From Aliikangiella marina (GTDB taxonomy: Bacteria > Pseudomonadota > Gammaproteobacteria > Enterobacterales > Kangiellaceae): a DNA stretch of 64,000 nt. Location: assembly GCF_007004765.1 (NCBI RefSeq), contig NZ_VIKR01000002.1, positions 310,001 to 374,000 on the forward strand. The letters run 5' to 3'. Of this stretch, positions 18,445-28,010 are shown in pieces. The notes beneath the pieces are model-generated. The model was not told the origin of the DNA. It saw only the letters and a list, made by a program, of their open reading frames with translations, and searched no databases. The translations under genes and the position numbers were made by a program. Each line of letters begins with the position of its first letter. Within the stretch, counting starts at the first letter, position 1.

Positions 18445-19407
18445 ATGGTACCTCACGGACAAGAGACACCGCCTTTTAAATACAGTCTTGCAGTCGAGAG
18501 ACGAGCTCTGCAAGCCAGTAAACTTCATCGCCAAATCCCCAATAAATCGTCGCGAAAAATGCTTGCTGCGACTTGGAATCTGACCAATTTTGGTGTTCAA
18601 CAACGCTTACGCAAAGATATTCAATTAATAGCTGAAGTAATCGGTTGGTTTGATTTGATAGCGATACAAGAAGTCGCTGATGATTTAACCGACTTGCGGA
18701 CTTTATTGCGTTATTTACCCAATTACAAAGTTATTCTCTCAGATATTGGTGGAAACGAAGAGCGAACGGGTTTTTTATACGACTCAAAAAAAATACAACG
18801 ATTAGAGTTAGCTGCGGAAGTTGCAGTACCGCCAAGTGACCATCGATATATTCGAATGAGAGGAGCCTCTGGCTCATTCAAGGGTTTTGATCGGAATCCA
18901 TATGCTGTAGCCTTCAAAGCCGGCCGACTTGAATTTATTGCTGTCTCAGTTCATTTATATTTTGGTAGTCACTCATATTTTGATGAAGATCGAAGAGCGC
19001 TTGAGGCTTATGCTTTAGCGCGTTGGGCAGATCGAAGAAAAAAAACACCCGAGTCATACTCTAATAATGTGTTGTTACTCGGCGATTTTAATTTGCCGAG
19101 TATGGAAGAAAAGGGTAATGTTTACAAGGCGCTTGCTTCAAAAGGATTAATATTACCCAAGTATTCGACACAACTCATGGGGAGCAATTTGAAGGGCGAC
19201 ATGCATTATGATCAAGTGGCGTTTCATGCTGGGAGAATGAAAAATTACTTTACTGGTAATTCTGGTGTTTTTGATTTTGATCGAGCACCTTTTTTCGGTA
19301 AAGCTTGGGATAACCGTTTGAGTAAAGAAGAAAACCATTACTTTCGTCAAGCCATTAAATTTCATATTTCCGACCACAGACCCTTGTGGTCGGAATTCAG
19401 TATTTAA
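18445..19407 (+). CDS. Endonuclease/exonuclease/phosphatase family protein
   Basis: A 320-residue protein of the DNase I-like metal-dependent fold. Diagnostic motifs are TWNLTNFG (near residue 45), AIQEV with the metal-binding Glu (about 75), LLGDFNLP (about 215) and the catalytic SDHRPLW near the C-terminus. No signal peptide is seen. Members cut DNA, RNA or phosphoesters, and the substrate cannot be assigned here. The start ATG has a clear AGGA site with 7-nt spacing, but that site lies in the right arm of a 13-bp inverted repeat, suggesting translational or operator control. It stands alone on the plus strand between the S9A peptidase and a broken amidohydrolase gene. Confidence 0.88.
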   Translation: MVPHGQETPPFKYSLAVERRALQASKLHRQIPNKSSRKMLAATWNLTNFGVQQRLRKDIQLIAEVIGWFDLIAIQEVADDLTDLRTLLRYLPNYKVILSDIGGNEERTGFLYDSKKIQRLELAAEVAVPPSDHRYIRMRGASGSFKGFDRNPYAVAFKAGRLEFIAVSVHLYFGSHSYFDEDRRALEAYALARWADRRKKTPESYSNNVLLLGDFNLPSMEEKGNVYKALASKGLILPKYSTQLMGSNLKGDMHYDQVAFHAGRMKNYFTGNSGVFDFDRAPFFGKAWDNRLSKEENHYFRQAIKFHISDHRPLWSEFSI

Positions 19408-19500
19408 ATAAACCGTTTGATTTTGGCTTTCTTAAGTCTGCGAACTCAGTTTTATCACCAAAAATAGATCTTTGATTTAAAATTTAATTGGATAATAACA

Positions 19501-21510
19501 ATGAGAATTAACACACTAGTCTACTTGCTCTTAATTAAGAGCCTATTAATGAATAGTCCATCAGCCAATGCTCAGCAAATAATAAAATATGACTGGCTAA
19601 CAATGGGTAAAAAATCAGGTGAGCAAATCGTTACCCTAAATGACGATAAGTCAATCCAGATTACTTTTGAGTTTAATGATCGGGGGGAGAGGGCCCAAGG
19701 TACAAGAATTAATCACTTTTGATGACGAAAATAATATTTTATCCCAGGTACTGACTGGTCATTCTTACATGGGGGCAAAAATTGATGAAACTTATCGAGT
19801 TTATCAAAACCAATCAATTTGGGAGAACACTCAAGAGTCAGGAAAACGAATGGTGAAACCGGATCAGTTTTATATTGCGGCTGACGGTACACCTTATACT
19901 TTAGAACTCATTGTCAAAGCGATTGATCGAACCAAAAATAAAAAACTAGAACTATACCGTCTGGCTCCGCAAGTTACGAAGTGATGTTAACGACTGAAGT
20001 GACTAAAGCGCAAGAGAAACGTAATGTGAAATTGTTAGCTCTGAACGGATTAGGATTCGGTCCAAGCTTTTTATGGGTTGATGAAAACCATCAGCTATTT
20101 GCACTTGCCTATAGCTGGATGGGATTAACCCCAGAAGGTTGGGGGAATAGTCTAAAAAAATTGCAAGCGCTTCAAGACAAGGCGGAGTTTGAGTTTAATA
20201 AGCAATTAGCGACGAAAAATTCTATCGCGTTAAACGGTGTTACGGTCATTAATAATGTTGATATTTTTACTGCTAAAGATAACCAATTAATTAAAAATAC
20301 AAGTATCGCGATTGAGAACGGCAAGATCTTGGCGATAGGAAAGAAAGTGAAATCAATTAAAGCGGATAAAGTGATTGATGGTAAAGGTCGAACTTTGATG
20401 CCCGGGTTGTGGGATATGCATGCTCATATCCAAATGGGTGACGGCCTTCTAAATATTGCTAATGGCGTAACAAGTGTGAGAGATCTTGCCAACGATCACG
20501 CACAATTGATGCAAACTATTGAAGTCTTTAACTCAGGTGAAGTGATTGGTCCGAGCATATACAGAGGCGGCTTTATTGATCAAAAAAGTCCCTTTTCCGC
20601 GCCAACAGGGAAGTTAGCAGAAACGCTAGAAGAAGCGTTAAAGTATGTTGATTGGTATGCGGAGAGAGGCTATCAGCAAATAAAAATATATAGCTCGATC
20701 ACACCGGAATGGGTTAAACCAATTGCCGAAAGAGTTCATCAACATGGCATGCGGTTAAGTGGCCATATTCCCTCTTACATGACTGCGGAAAAGGCTGTGA
20801 AGGATGGTTTTGATGAGATTCAACATATCAACATGGTTTTTCTTAATTTTTTAGCGGGACCGAAAGACGATACTCGAACACCAGTAAGATTTAAGTTGGT
20901 CGCAGAGGAAGCGGGAAGCTTAGACCTCAACTCAAAAGCCGTTAACGACTTTATTGAGTTGCTAAAAAAGAGAAAGACTGTTGTTGACCCCACCGTGACT
21001 ATTTTTCATAGTATGTTTCTCAACAAAGCGGGAGAGCTTGATCCGGGATATGCAATGATTGCCGATCATTTACCAGCCAATGTCGCGCGAGGCTTTCTCG
21101 CCGCTGAGATGGAGATAACTGCAGACAATGAGCAACGCTATGCAGACTCAGCGAACGCACTGCTAATGATGATCAAAAAACTTTACGATGCGGGTGTTCC
21201 CTTAGTTGCGGGAACGGATGCTATAGTTGGTTTTACTCTACATCGAGAATTGGAACTCTATGCGAAAGCGGGGATCCCTAACTATGACGTCTTGAAAATC
21301 GCGACAATAAATTCTGCTCGTATTGCTGGTCAGAAGGACGTCGGTACGATCGAGGAGGGCATGATAGCTGACTTGATTTTGTTAGATGGCAATCCCCTGG
21401 AAGACATAAGTCATATCAGATCGGTTGCGATGACTATTAAAGGGAATAATCTCTATCGTTCCGATCAACTGTTTGAGTCCATCGGAATCAAACCTTTTGT
21501 ACGCTTTTGA
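19501..21510 (+). pseudogene. Secreted amidohydrolase-family gene broken by two frameshifts
   Basis: Three overlapping pieces read as one protein of about 670 residues: signal peptide plus start (19501-19685), middle (to about 19958) and metal-dependent amidohydrolase domain (to 21510; MHAH metal site, IKIYSS lysine region, GTDAIVG). The first break is a G6 run at 19682-19687: removing one G restores DRGRGPK in frame. The second is near 19957-19959: adding one base (CC to CCC) restores LELYPSGSASYEV. The shifts are +1 and -1, both at homopolymers, and all segments keep coding character, so this is a very recent lesion or assembly error. As read, the first product stops at 19722. If translated from an internal start (GTG 19981) the catalytic domain would lack its export signal. 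Reconstructed, it would be a periplasmic or exported hydrolase, possibly a peptidase-like imidase. Confidence 0.82.
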
Positions 21511-21565
21511 TATTTAATACGCCGATAACTGTTTCGAAAAAATCTTTGACGATTTAAGGAAGGTA

Positions 21566-22984
21566 TTATCTGAGGGTAACCTGGTTTTTACCTTCATCTT
21601 TTGAGCAATAGAGCGCTTCGTCAACTCTATCAAGGAGACTTAAGGATGAGTCGCCTGTTTGTACGATTGTTGCACCGATGCTAATTGTGACTTTCTGACC
21701 AATTTCGAATTGGTTTTTTTCGACTAAGTTTCGGATTTTTTCTGCAGTGGTCATTAGCTCTATTTTGGTGGTATCGGTGAGGATCAATATAAATTCCTCG
21801 CCTCCCCAACGGCCGAACAAATCTGACTGTCTAGTATGGTTGTCGACTAGATTGGATAGTTCAACCAGTACCTTATCTCCTTCCAAATGCCCGAGCGTAT
21901 CATTGATTTGTTTGAAATCATCGATATCAAACATTAACACACCGAATGCAGTGTGATGGCGTTGAAATCGAGAAAGCTCATATTCTAAGAACTCTTTGAT
22001 TCGGTAGCGGTTCCAGATTTTGGTTAGTTGATCTTGTCGATAGAGTTTTTCAAGTTTGGTTTTTTTGGTCGCCAAATCCGCCATAATTTTTTCTTTTTTG
22101 GCGAGAAACAAAGCGATTACATAGATGTTGAGACTTAAGATGGCTAAAAAATATTGCAGTTTGATAATGGCATTACTAATATTTTCATCCGCGAAAAAGC
22201 CCACCTGACGAGAAGTTGCGAATAGCGCGATTGTACCAATGACTAATAACAAGCTAAATGCGACTCGTGGACCAAAGTAAAGAAAACCATACAAGGCTGC
22301 GGGAATAAATAAGTACAATAAAGGGTAAATATATCCAGGGAAGGGGAGTATTTCTAACAAAGCTGCGCTGAGTATTGCTAGTGCAAGTGACATAATGACC
22401 AGCCATTTAAGCTCGTCTTTGTAGTTTGATGACTTCTCGCTGAGCCACAGGTAAAGCATGGGAGTGAAGATTAATACACCGGTAGCATCGCCAAAGAACC
22501 AAACGCTTAAGGTTGATACGAACAACTCATTGTCAATAACGTTAAACAGACTCAGCCCGCCCACGCCGAAGATAGCGCTAAGGAGTGGACCGATAATGAC
22601 TGCGAGACAAATAAACCAAGCCAGATCAATTGCATTTTTGAAAGGGTTTCGGGTATTGGTAAAAAAGCACACAAGCTCAGCCATTATAACGCAAGCGATT
22701 ACATCGCCAACCCCATTAAATGTTGCTGCAGCGATGCTGGATAAGGCTGCTTGAAGACTACTAAAACTGAAATATGCCCAAATATTACCGCAAAAAGCAC
22801 CCAAAAATACGCCCGGCCAGATTTGTGGTCCACGCGCTAAAGTGATCGCGACCATAATGCCCGATGGCAACCATAATGGTGTGACATTACCCGGCTCAAT
22901 CGCGAACAATTGGCCTATTCTGGCAAGTATCATATAGGTCAGAGCGACGCCGATAATTTCGGCGTACCTTTTTTTGAGCATCAT
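21566..22984 (-). CDS. MASE1-domain membrane diguanylate cyclase
   Basis: A 472-residue inner-membrane protein. The N-terminal ~300 residues form a MASE1 sensor with about eight hydrophobic helices (including the GNVTPLWLPSGIM signature near residue 32), followed by a coiled linker and a GGDEF domain. The active motif is GGEEF at residues 394-398, with an RxxD inhibitory site (RQSD) five residues before it, so an active, feedback-inhibited c-di-GMP synthase is expected. The signal sensed by MASE1 is not known in general. It converges with the broken amidohydrolase gene (55 bp between stops) and is divergent from the AbgT transporter across a 294-bp spacer. Confidence 0.92.
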   Translation of the reverse strand: MMLKKRYAEIIGVALTYMILARIGQLFAIEPGNVTPLWLPSGIMVAITLARGPQIWPGVFLGAFCGNIWAYFSFSSLQAALSSIAAATFNGVGDVIACVIMAELVCFFTNTRNPFKNAIDLAWFICLAVIIGPLLSAIFGVGGLSLFNVIDNELFVSTLSVWFFGDATGVLIFTPMLYLWLSEKSSNYKDELKWLVIMSLALAILSAALLEILPFPGYIYPLLYLFIPAALYGFLYFGPRVAFSLLLVIGTIALFATSRQVGFFADENISNAIIKLQYFLAILSLNIYVIALFLAKKEKIMADLATKKTKLEKLYRQDQLTKIWNRYRIKEFLEYELSRFQRHHTAFGVLMFDIDDFKQINDTLGHLEGDKVLVELSNLVDNHTRQSDLFGRWGGEEFILILTDTTKIELMTTAEKIRNLVEKNQFEIGQKVTISIGATIVQTGDSSLSLLDRVDEALYCSKDEGKNQVTLR

Positions 22985-23278
22985 TAAGAATATTTTGATT
23001 ATTTAATTCTCAGTTTAGTCGGAATATGAGATTTTGCGAGTCAAGCAGCTGACGTGGATCATTAATTAATCCATTGTTATACGGCAATTTGAGCTGTCGA
23101 AAGAGGAGAATTACCTCAAAGGTGAAAAGGCGAGCAAATGAAAAGCCTGAATATTTACTAATCCATTGAAAATATTTGGTATTATGGCATCATCAAATAA
23201 GAATAAAGCTCGTATTCAATGCCTCGATAAATAACCATTCAGTAGCATAACGATAAATATTAATTAGGACGCTTTTCC

Positions 23279-24823
23279 ATGACTGAATCAAATAATAATT
23301 CTTTAATCATGCGCGCACTCAACGCGATAGAGCGGGTGGGGAACAAGTTACCCGATCCAGCGATGATTTTCTTAATTTCCATGTTAATTATATGGGGATT
23401 ATCTTATATCTTTTCACAGATGACTTTTGACGCCATTGACCCCAGAACAGGCGAAGCCATCGTAGTAAATAATTTGTTAACCGGTGATTCGCTCGCTAAT
23501 TTCCTATCCAGTATGGTGAGGACCTTTACGGGCTTCGCACCTCTCGGCGTGGTTCTAGTCGCCATGCTAGGGGTTGGTGTCGCTGAGCATTCTGGATTTA
23601 TCAATGCTGGGTTGAAACTGATGTTGAAAGTGACTCCTCAGGCGCTGCTGACACCATCGATTATCCTAATTGCGATTGTTAGTCATACCGCAACTGACGC
23701 CGGTTATGTTTTGGTTATTCCATTGGCTGGTATCATTTTCTATGCAATGGGACGACATCCTATCGCAGGTATAGCCGCCGCTTTCGCTGGCGTTTCAGGC
23801 GGTTTTAGTGCTAACTTTATACCTTCGGGAATTGATCCATTATTGCAAAGCTTCACCCAAAGCGGTGCACAAATTATTCAGCCCGACATATTGATTAACC
23901 CACTTAACAATTGGTTTTTTACCTCTGCTTCAAGTCTATTTATCATCTTACTCGGATGGTATATCACCGATAAAATCATAGAGCCAAGGTTGCAAAATAC
24001 CAAGGTTGAAACTGATGAAGACGATGATTTGCCGACTTTTGATGAGTTGACCGCAAAAGATAAGAAGAGCTTCATGATTGCGTCTGGCGTAATGGTGCTT
24101 GGATTAGTATTGTTGTATTTCGCAGCGAGTAGCGAGGACTCGCCGCTACGCTCACCCGATGGACAGCTATCTAGCTTCTCAGCGCCTCTGATGCAGTCGA
24201 TTGTTCCTCTGATTTTCTTGTTGTTCTGGATCCCTGGTGCGGTTTACGGATTTGTTTCGGGGAGCTTTAAATCGTCGAAAGACATGATCGATGCGATGAC
24301 CAAGTCGATGAATTCAATGGCTTATTACATCGTAATGGCATTTTTCTGTGCACTCTTCATTGCAGCGTTCAATAATTCTAATATTGGGGCGTTGATGGCT
24401 ATTGAAGGTGCTGAGTTACTCAAAGCTGCGCAACTGCCTTCTTGGTTGACGATAATTGGTATCATTATCTTGACGGGTATTGTCAATTTGTTCGTCGGTT
24501 CAAGCTCGGCAAAATGGGGGCTGCTGGCGCCTATTTTTGTACCGATGCTGATGCAGTTAGGCATTTCGCCTGATTTAACACAAGCGGCTTATCGTGTTGG
24601 TGACTCAACCTCAAATATTATCACCCCGTTGATGCCTTACTTCCCGCTGGTAGTCGTCTATTGTCAACGCTATGTTAAATCAACCGGGATTGGTACACTG
24701 ATTTCGATAATGTTGCCCTACAGTATTGCGCTAATGGTTGGGTGGACAATATTCTTATTAATTTACTGGGGGCTTGGTATTCCGCTTGGATTGCAGTCGA
24801 GCTATACCTATCCTGCTGGTTGA
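23279..24823 (+). CDS. AbgT-family transporter
   Basis: A 514-residue inner-membrane protein with roughly a dozen hydrophobic segments and AbgT-family motifs such as SHTATDAGYV (about residue 137) and GSSSAKWGLLAP (about 405). E. coli AbgT takes up p-aminobenzoyl-glutamate, while related MtrF-type proteins export sulfonamides, so direction and substrate are open. The 294-bp spacer upstream (22985-23278) contains a 10-nt direct repeat TAATCCATTG (23067-23076 and 23160-23169) and a TGG-TATTAT extended -10-like element but no convincing -35. A strong terminator follows. Folate genes elsewhere in the window do not prove a link. Confidence 0.93.
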   Translation: MTESNNNSLIMRALNAIERVGNKLPDPAMIFLISMLIIWGLSYIFSQMTFDAIDPRTGEAIVVNNLLTGDSLANFLSSMVRTFTGFAPLGVVLVAMLGVGVAEHSGFINAGLKLMLKVTPQALLTPSIILIAIVSHTATDAGYVLVIPLAGIIFYAMGRHPIAGIAAAFAGVSGGFSANFIPSGIDPLLQSFTQSGAQIIQPDILINPLNNWFFTSASSLFIILLGWYITDKIIEPRLQNTKVETDEDDDLPTFDELTAKDKKSFMIASGVMVLGLVLLYFAASSEDSPLRSPDGQLSSFSAPLMQSIVPLIFLLFWIPGAVYGFVSGSFKSSKDMIDAMTKSMNSMAYYIVMAFFCALFIAAFNNSNIGALMAIEGAELLKAAQLPSWLTIIGIIILTGIVNLFVGSSSAKWGLLAPIFVPMLMQLGISPDLTQAAYRVGDSTSNIITPLMPYFPLVVVYCQRYVKSTGIGTLISIMLPYSIALMVGWTIFLLIYWGLGIPLGLQSSYTYPAG

Positions 24824-24847
24824 TCGTAATTCTTAATGCGCTAAAAG

Positions 24848-24880
24848 AAAGGCCCTATGTTAATCAATAGGGCCTTTTTT
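24848..24880 (+). terminator. Intrinsic terminator after AbgT gene
   Basis: AAAGGCCCTAT (24848-24858) pairs with ATAGGGCCTTT (24867-24877) across an 8-nt loop and is followed by a T run. It ends the abgT-type transcript and may also serve the convergent esterase gene, whose stop is at 24927. Confidence 0.9.
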
Positions 24881-24926
24881 AATGAGCTTCTGTTAGCCTA
24901 AAACACTTGCAATGAAGAGACTACTT

Positions 24927-25592
24927 TCATTGTTTTGCGAGTGTTGTTTGAATCCATTGTCCAATATCTTTTATCTGCGGCGGACAAACTGCATGCTCCA
25001 TCGGATAAGTTTTTAAGTCAGGCTGATAACCCATTGACGATAAAGTTTGTAAGCTATCACTACCAAGTTGAACTGGTACCACGGGATCCATTAAACCATG
25101 CATGATTTGGATAGGAATATTCTTGTTAGCCGGGTTTGGTTCTATCGTTGCCTTGGTGGCAAAATAAGTCGACATTGCGAGTAATCCAGCCAACGGCTTG
25201 TCGTAGGTGAGCGCAGATTGAATTGCAACCGCGCCACCTTGTGAAAATCCAGCGATAATTATTCGACTGCTATCAATACCGCGTTCAATTTCTCTTTCAA
25301 TAAAGTCGACGACAGATTGTGATGATTTTAATAACTGCTCGGTATCGACTTTTCTATCGATTGACATTTCTAATATATCGTACCAGGCCGGCATTACGTA
25401 GCCGTTATTGATTGTTACTGGTATAGATGGCGCGTGCGGGAATATAAAGCGAATGGCGAGATCATCGGGTAGCCCAAGCTCCGGCACAATTGGCGCAAAA
25501 TCATGGCCATCTGCCCCTAAACCATGCAACCAAATGATGGCTGCATTAGGGTTACTTTTAGTTTCAGTCTGAATGTGGGGTAAGTACTCCAT
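24927..25592 (-). CDS. Phospholipase/carboxylesterase family alpha/beta hydrolase
   Basis: A 221-residue cytoplasmic serine esterase of the carboxylesterase/acyl-protein thioesterase-like family. The triad can be read as Ser117 (GFSQGG), Asp169 (GLMDPVVP) and His200 (EHAV); the oxyanion region HGLGADGHDF is at residues 23-32. Members hydrolyse short-chain esters or lysophospholipids. It begins 3 bp from the stop of the MFS gene upstream on the same strand, so the two are probably co-transcribed. A 7-bp inverted repeat (24910-24932) overlaps its stop. Confidence 0.92.
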   Translation of the reverse strand: MEYLPHIQTETKSNPNAAIIWLHGLGADGHDFAPIVPELGLPDDLAIRFIFPHAPSIPVTINNGYVMPAWYDILEMSIDRKVDTEQLLKSSQSVVDFIEREIERGIDSSRIIIAGFSQGGAVAIQSALTYDKPLAGLLAMSTYFATKATIEPNPANKNIPIQIMHGLMDPVVPVQLGSDSLQTLSSMGYQPDLKTYPMEHAVCPPQIKDIGQWIQTTLAKQ

Positions 25593-25594
25593 GA

Positions 25595-26830
25595 TTATGC
25601 CTCTGTTGATTTTCGAGTATTTAAAACAAAAATTTTCATCAATAATATTGCGACGACAATATACCCTATCAAGTAATTCATGACTTGTTGGTAACTGTGA
25701 TCACTGTCAAAAAGCCAGCCAAATAAGATTGGAGAGATGGCAGTGGAAACGACCATAATAGACGTCACCATTGAACGGATAGCCCCAATATTTTTATTGC
25801 CATAAATCTCTACCCACATAGAACCCACAACCGGACCAGCTGCGCCAATTGTTAATCCAGTAAGAAACATAAAGGCGAGTGCCCAATAAGATTGGCTGAA
25901 TGGGAGTGCTAAACACACAATCCCCAGGAGCATCGGCAATAAATAATAAAGAATCATTGCTTGGCCGCTGTATTTGTCGACCATCGAGCCGATAATTAAT
26001 GAGGATTTTAGATGAGAGAATGCATAAATGGTAAAGCATAATGCAAACCATTGCTCGCTCCACCCTTTGGTACTTAATAGAATGCCTTGATGAATGAAGA
26101 TCCCGGTAACGATAAAAGCGGGAGCGACTACCACAGGAATCAGTACCCAAAAGCGATAGTCTTTAATAACGTCATTGCGACTCCATTGCGCTTTGGTCTC
26201 ATTCGGCTGAGCGGATACCGTTTCGTCATAGAGTGAGAGTCGATCTTGAGAGCGATTCAACAGAAAGTTCATTATCGGCCAAAATACTACTAGCAAAAAT
26301 ACGCCTAAAACGAGCCAAGTCTCTCGCCAGCCCAAGGTGCTGATCAGAGTGACAGCCAATGCCGGTAATATTGCTTCTCCTAGTGGCATACCAAACGCGA
26401 CAACACCGATTGCTTTACCTCGATTGTTTTCAAAATATCGCGCCATAGATGTGAAGGCGATATGAAACATAAGACCTTGCCCGCAAAAGCGCAGTAAAAA
26501 CAAAGCCAATACGAGTTGCCATAAGTCCTCAGAAAGATAAAGTAGCAGGCAAGCGATTGCTAAACCTCCGCTCACACCATAGGTAAATTTTTTTAAAGAG
26601 ATTTTGTCAATCAGAGCACCAGCCCAAAGTATCAGGAATCCACTGACTAAAGTCGCGCTAGAATAGACCGTACCGTACTCGGCATTCGTCAAGTTAAATG
26701 ATGACAAAAAGGAGTCACCAAACCATGCGATAAAAAAGGATTGGCCGTAGTTGCCAAAAAAAGCGGTTAATAATCCAAACATCAGAAACTGATGGTTTTG
26801 ACGAAAGAAGTGATAATAATCTTTGAACAT
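25595..26830 (-). CDS. Major facilitator superfamily transporter
   Basis: A 411-residue membrane protein with about twelve hydrophobic helices and MFS features, for example GALIDKIS-like loop 2-3 residues and a central loop after helix 6. I start at the ATG at 26830 (MFKDYYHFFRQN) because the upstream in-frame extension would run through the end of dut and lacks membrane character. The 76-bp spacer to dut and close spacing to the esterase gene suggest dut-MFS-esterase transcription. The substrate is not evident. Proteins of this type include oxalate/formate-like and monocarboxylate carriers, which I can neither confirm nor exclude. Confidence 0.87.
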   Translation of the reverse strand: MFKDYYHFFRQNHQFLMFGLLTAFFGNYGQSFFIAWFGDSFLSSFNLTNAEYGTVYSSATLVSGFLILWAGALIDKISLKKFTYGVSGGLAIACLLLYLSEDLWQLVLALFLLRFCGQGLMFHIAFTSMARYFENNRGKAIGVVAFGMPLGEAILPALAVTLISTLGWRETWLVLGVFLLVVFWPIMNFLLNRSQDRLSLYDETVSAQPNETKAQWSRNDVIKDYRFWVLIPVVVAPAFIVTGIFIHQGILLSTKGWSEQWFALCFTIYAFSHLKSSLIIGSMVDKYSGQAMILYYLLPMLLGIVCLALPFSQSYWALAFMFLTGLTIGAAGPVVGSMWVEIYGNKNIGAIRSMVTSIMVVSTAISPILFGWLFDSDHSYQQVMNYLIGYIVVAILLMKIFVLNTRKSTEA

Positions 26831-26906
26831 GGCTGCTTGAATGAGCGTTATATCAGATGCTGATAGGTAACGGCCTTTTACCCAGTAAAAGGCCTTGTGG
26901 TATTTG

Positions 26907-27362
26907 TTATTGTTTACCAGAGTGACCAAAGCCACCTTCACCCCGATCGCTCGCATCGAACTCTTCAACCACATCAAAATCAACTTGTACAACTGGAATA
27001 AACATTAATTGTGCGATGCGGTCCCCAGGGTTGATTTCAAACGAAGTGTTGCCCCGATTCCAACACGATATGAAGAGTTGGCCTTGATAATCAGAATCGA
27101 TTAGTCCGACTAAGTTACCTAAAACGATACCATATTTGTGCCCCATACCAGAACGAGGGAGTATCGTTGCTGCCAAATTAGGATCGCCGATATGGATCGC
27201 AATTCCCGTTGGAATTAATTCCGTTTGACCAGGCTCGAGATTTAGTGGGGCGTCAATCAGAGCGCGCAAGTCGACTCCGGCTGAACCATCGGTGGCATAA
27301 GCGGGCAGTGGGTATTCGTCGCCAATCCGTTTATCTAAAATTTTTACTTCTATTTTTTTCAT
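26907..27362 (-). CDS. dut: Deoxyuridine 5'-triphosphate nucleotidohydrolase
   Basis: A 151-residue trimeric dUTPase that converts dUTP to dUMP and so keeps uracil out of DNA while feeding dTMP synthesis. All five family motifs are visible: GSAGVDLRA (about 27-35), [11 protein letters not shown] (about 70), GLIDSDYQG (about 86-94), GDRIAQLMF (about 112) and the flexible C-terminal [10 protein letters not shown] that closes over the site. Length matches the family. In E. coli dut sits by coaBC; here it lies between the PagL-like gene and an MFS transporter. Confidence 0.97.
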   Translation of the reverse strand: MKKIEVKILDKRIGDEYPLPAYATDGSAGVDLRALIDAPLNLEPGQTELIPTGIAIHIGDPNLAATILPRSGMGHKYGIVLGNLVGLIDSDYQGQLFISCWNRGNTSFEINPGDRIAQLMFIPVVQVDFDVVEEFDASDRGEGGFGHSGKQ

Positions 27363-27416
27363 TGTGAGAATGCTCCACGTTTTAATGTTTGGTCAAATTT
27401 TCGACAAGCTGTCATT

Positions 27417-28010
27417 CTAAAAACTTACATGCCAATCGAGGCTAATGGTATCGAGCCCTGGATTAGGCTTTTTTAAATAAGCATTGGAGTAGTGATTATA
27501 TCGCAGTGTTAAACGGTTTTGCTGTTGATTGAATGGGATTCCGATGCCAAACATGGTTGCAAATTGCCCTTTCGTTGATAAAGTGACAGGCATAAATTGT
27601 TTGTCATCAAAATAGCTAATACCCACTCCGAATTGCCAATACCAATTTCGTCGTTGATTTTTATTTCCCCAGAAATTAAGGATTGGTCTAAAGGCGATGA
27701 TTTGGCGTGTTTGTTCAAGTTTGATTTGAGAATAGTATGCTTCGAATTCTAGTTCGCTATAACCGAACCACTCATGATCAAAATGATATTCACTACCCCA
27801 GAATAACCCGATTGACTGGTGAGAGGCGCCGCTAATATTTTGATTTTGAATCAACGCGTCGTTCATTCCGTGGCCATAACTTAACATCAGTCCATCTACA
27901 GCCATCACTAATTTCGAATGGGTTAAAAGAAATATCGTTAGGCTTGTCCAGATTATGTATTTCACTTGGCGGACGGATTTAAAAGCCCTGCTGTTTTTTA
28001 ACCATATCAT
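27417..28010 (-). CDS. PagL-like lipid A 3-O-deacylase (acyloxyacyl hydrolase family)
   Basis: A small outer-membrane beta-barrel of about 197 residues with a signal peptide ending near VMA-VD. The C-terminal segment R-Y-N-H-Y-S-N-A followed by NPG is the PagL active-site signature, with His and Ser two apart. PagL removes the 3-position acyl chain of lipid A, which lowers endotoxicity and alters envelope properties. The start is uncertain: the ATG at 28010 overlaps djlA by 32 bp, and a GTG at 27965 would give a shorter, more typical signal peptide. Its position at the end of a djlA-murU-amgK run, opposite lptD, fits an envelope role. Alternating aromatic and polar residues support the barrel. 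Confidence 0.78.
   Translation of the reverse strand: MIWLKNSRAFKSVRQVKYIIWTSLTIFLLTHSKLVMAVDGLMLSYGHGMNDALIQNQNISGASHQSIGLFWGSEYHFDHEWFGYSELEFEAYYSQIKLEQTRQIIAFRPILNFWGNKNQRRNWYWQFGVGISYFDDKQFMPVTLSTKGQFATMFGIGIPFNQQQNRLTLRYNHYSNAYLKKPNPGLDTISLDWHVSF

Noticed and set aside
23151-23200. Extended -10 (TGG-TATTAT) promoter and short leader peptide before the AbgT gene
   Set aside because: No -35 at proper spacing, and the seven-codon frame nearby has no clear ribosome binding site; left as a note only.
26831-26992. Extended N-terminus of the MFS transporter frame
   Set aside because: It runs through the 3' end of dut and encodes a charged, non-membrane stretch; the ATG at 26830 starts a normal MFS N-terminus.
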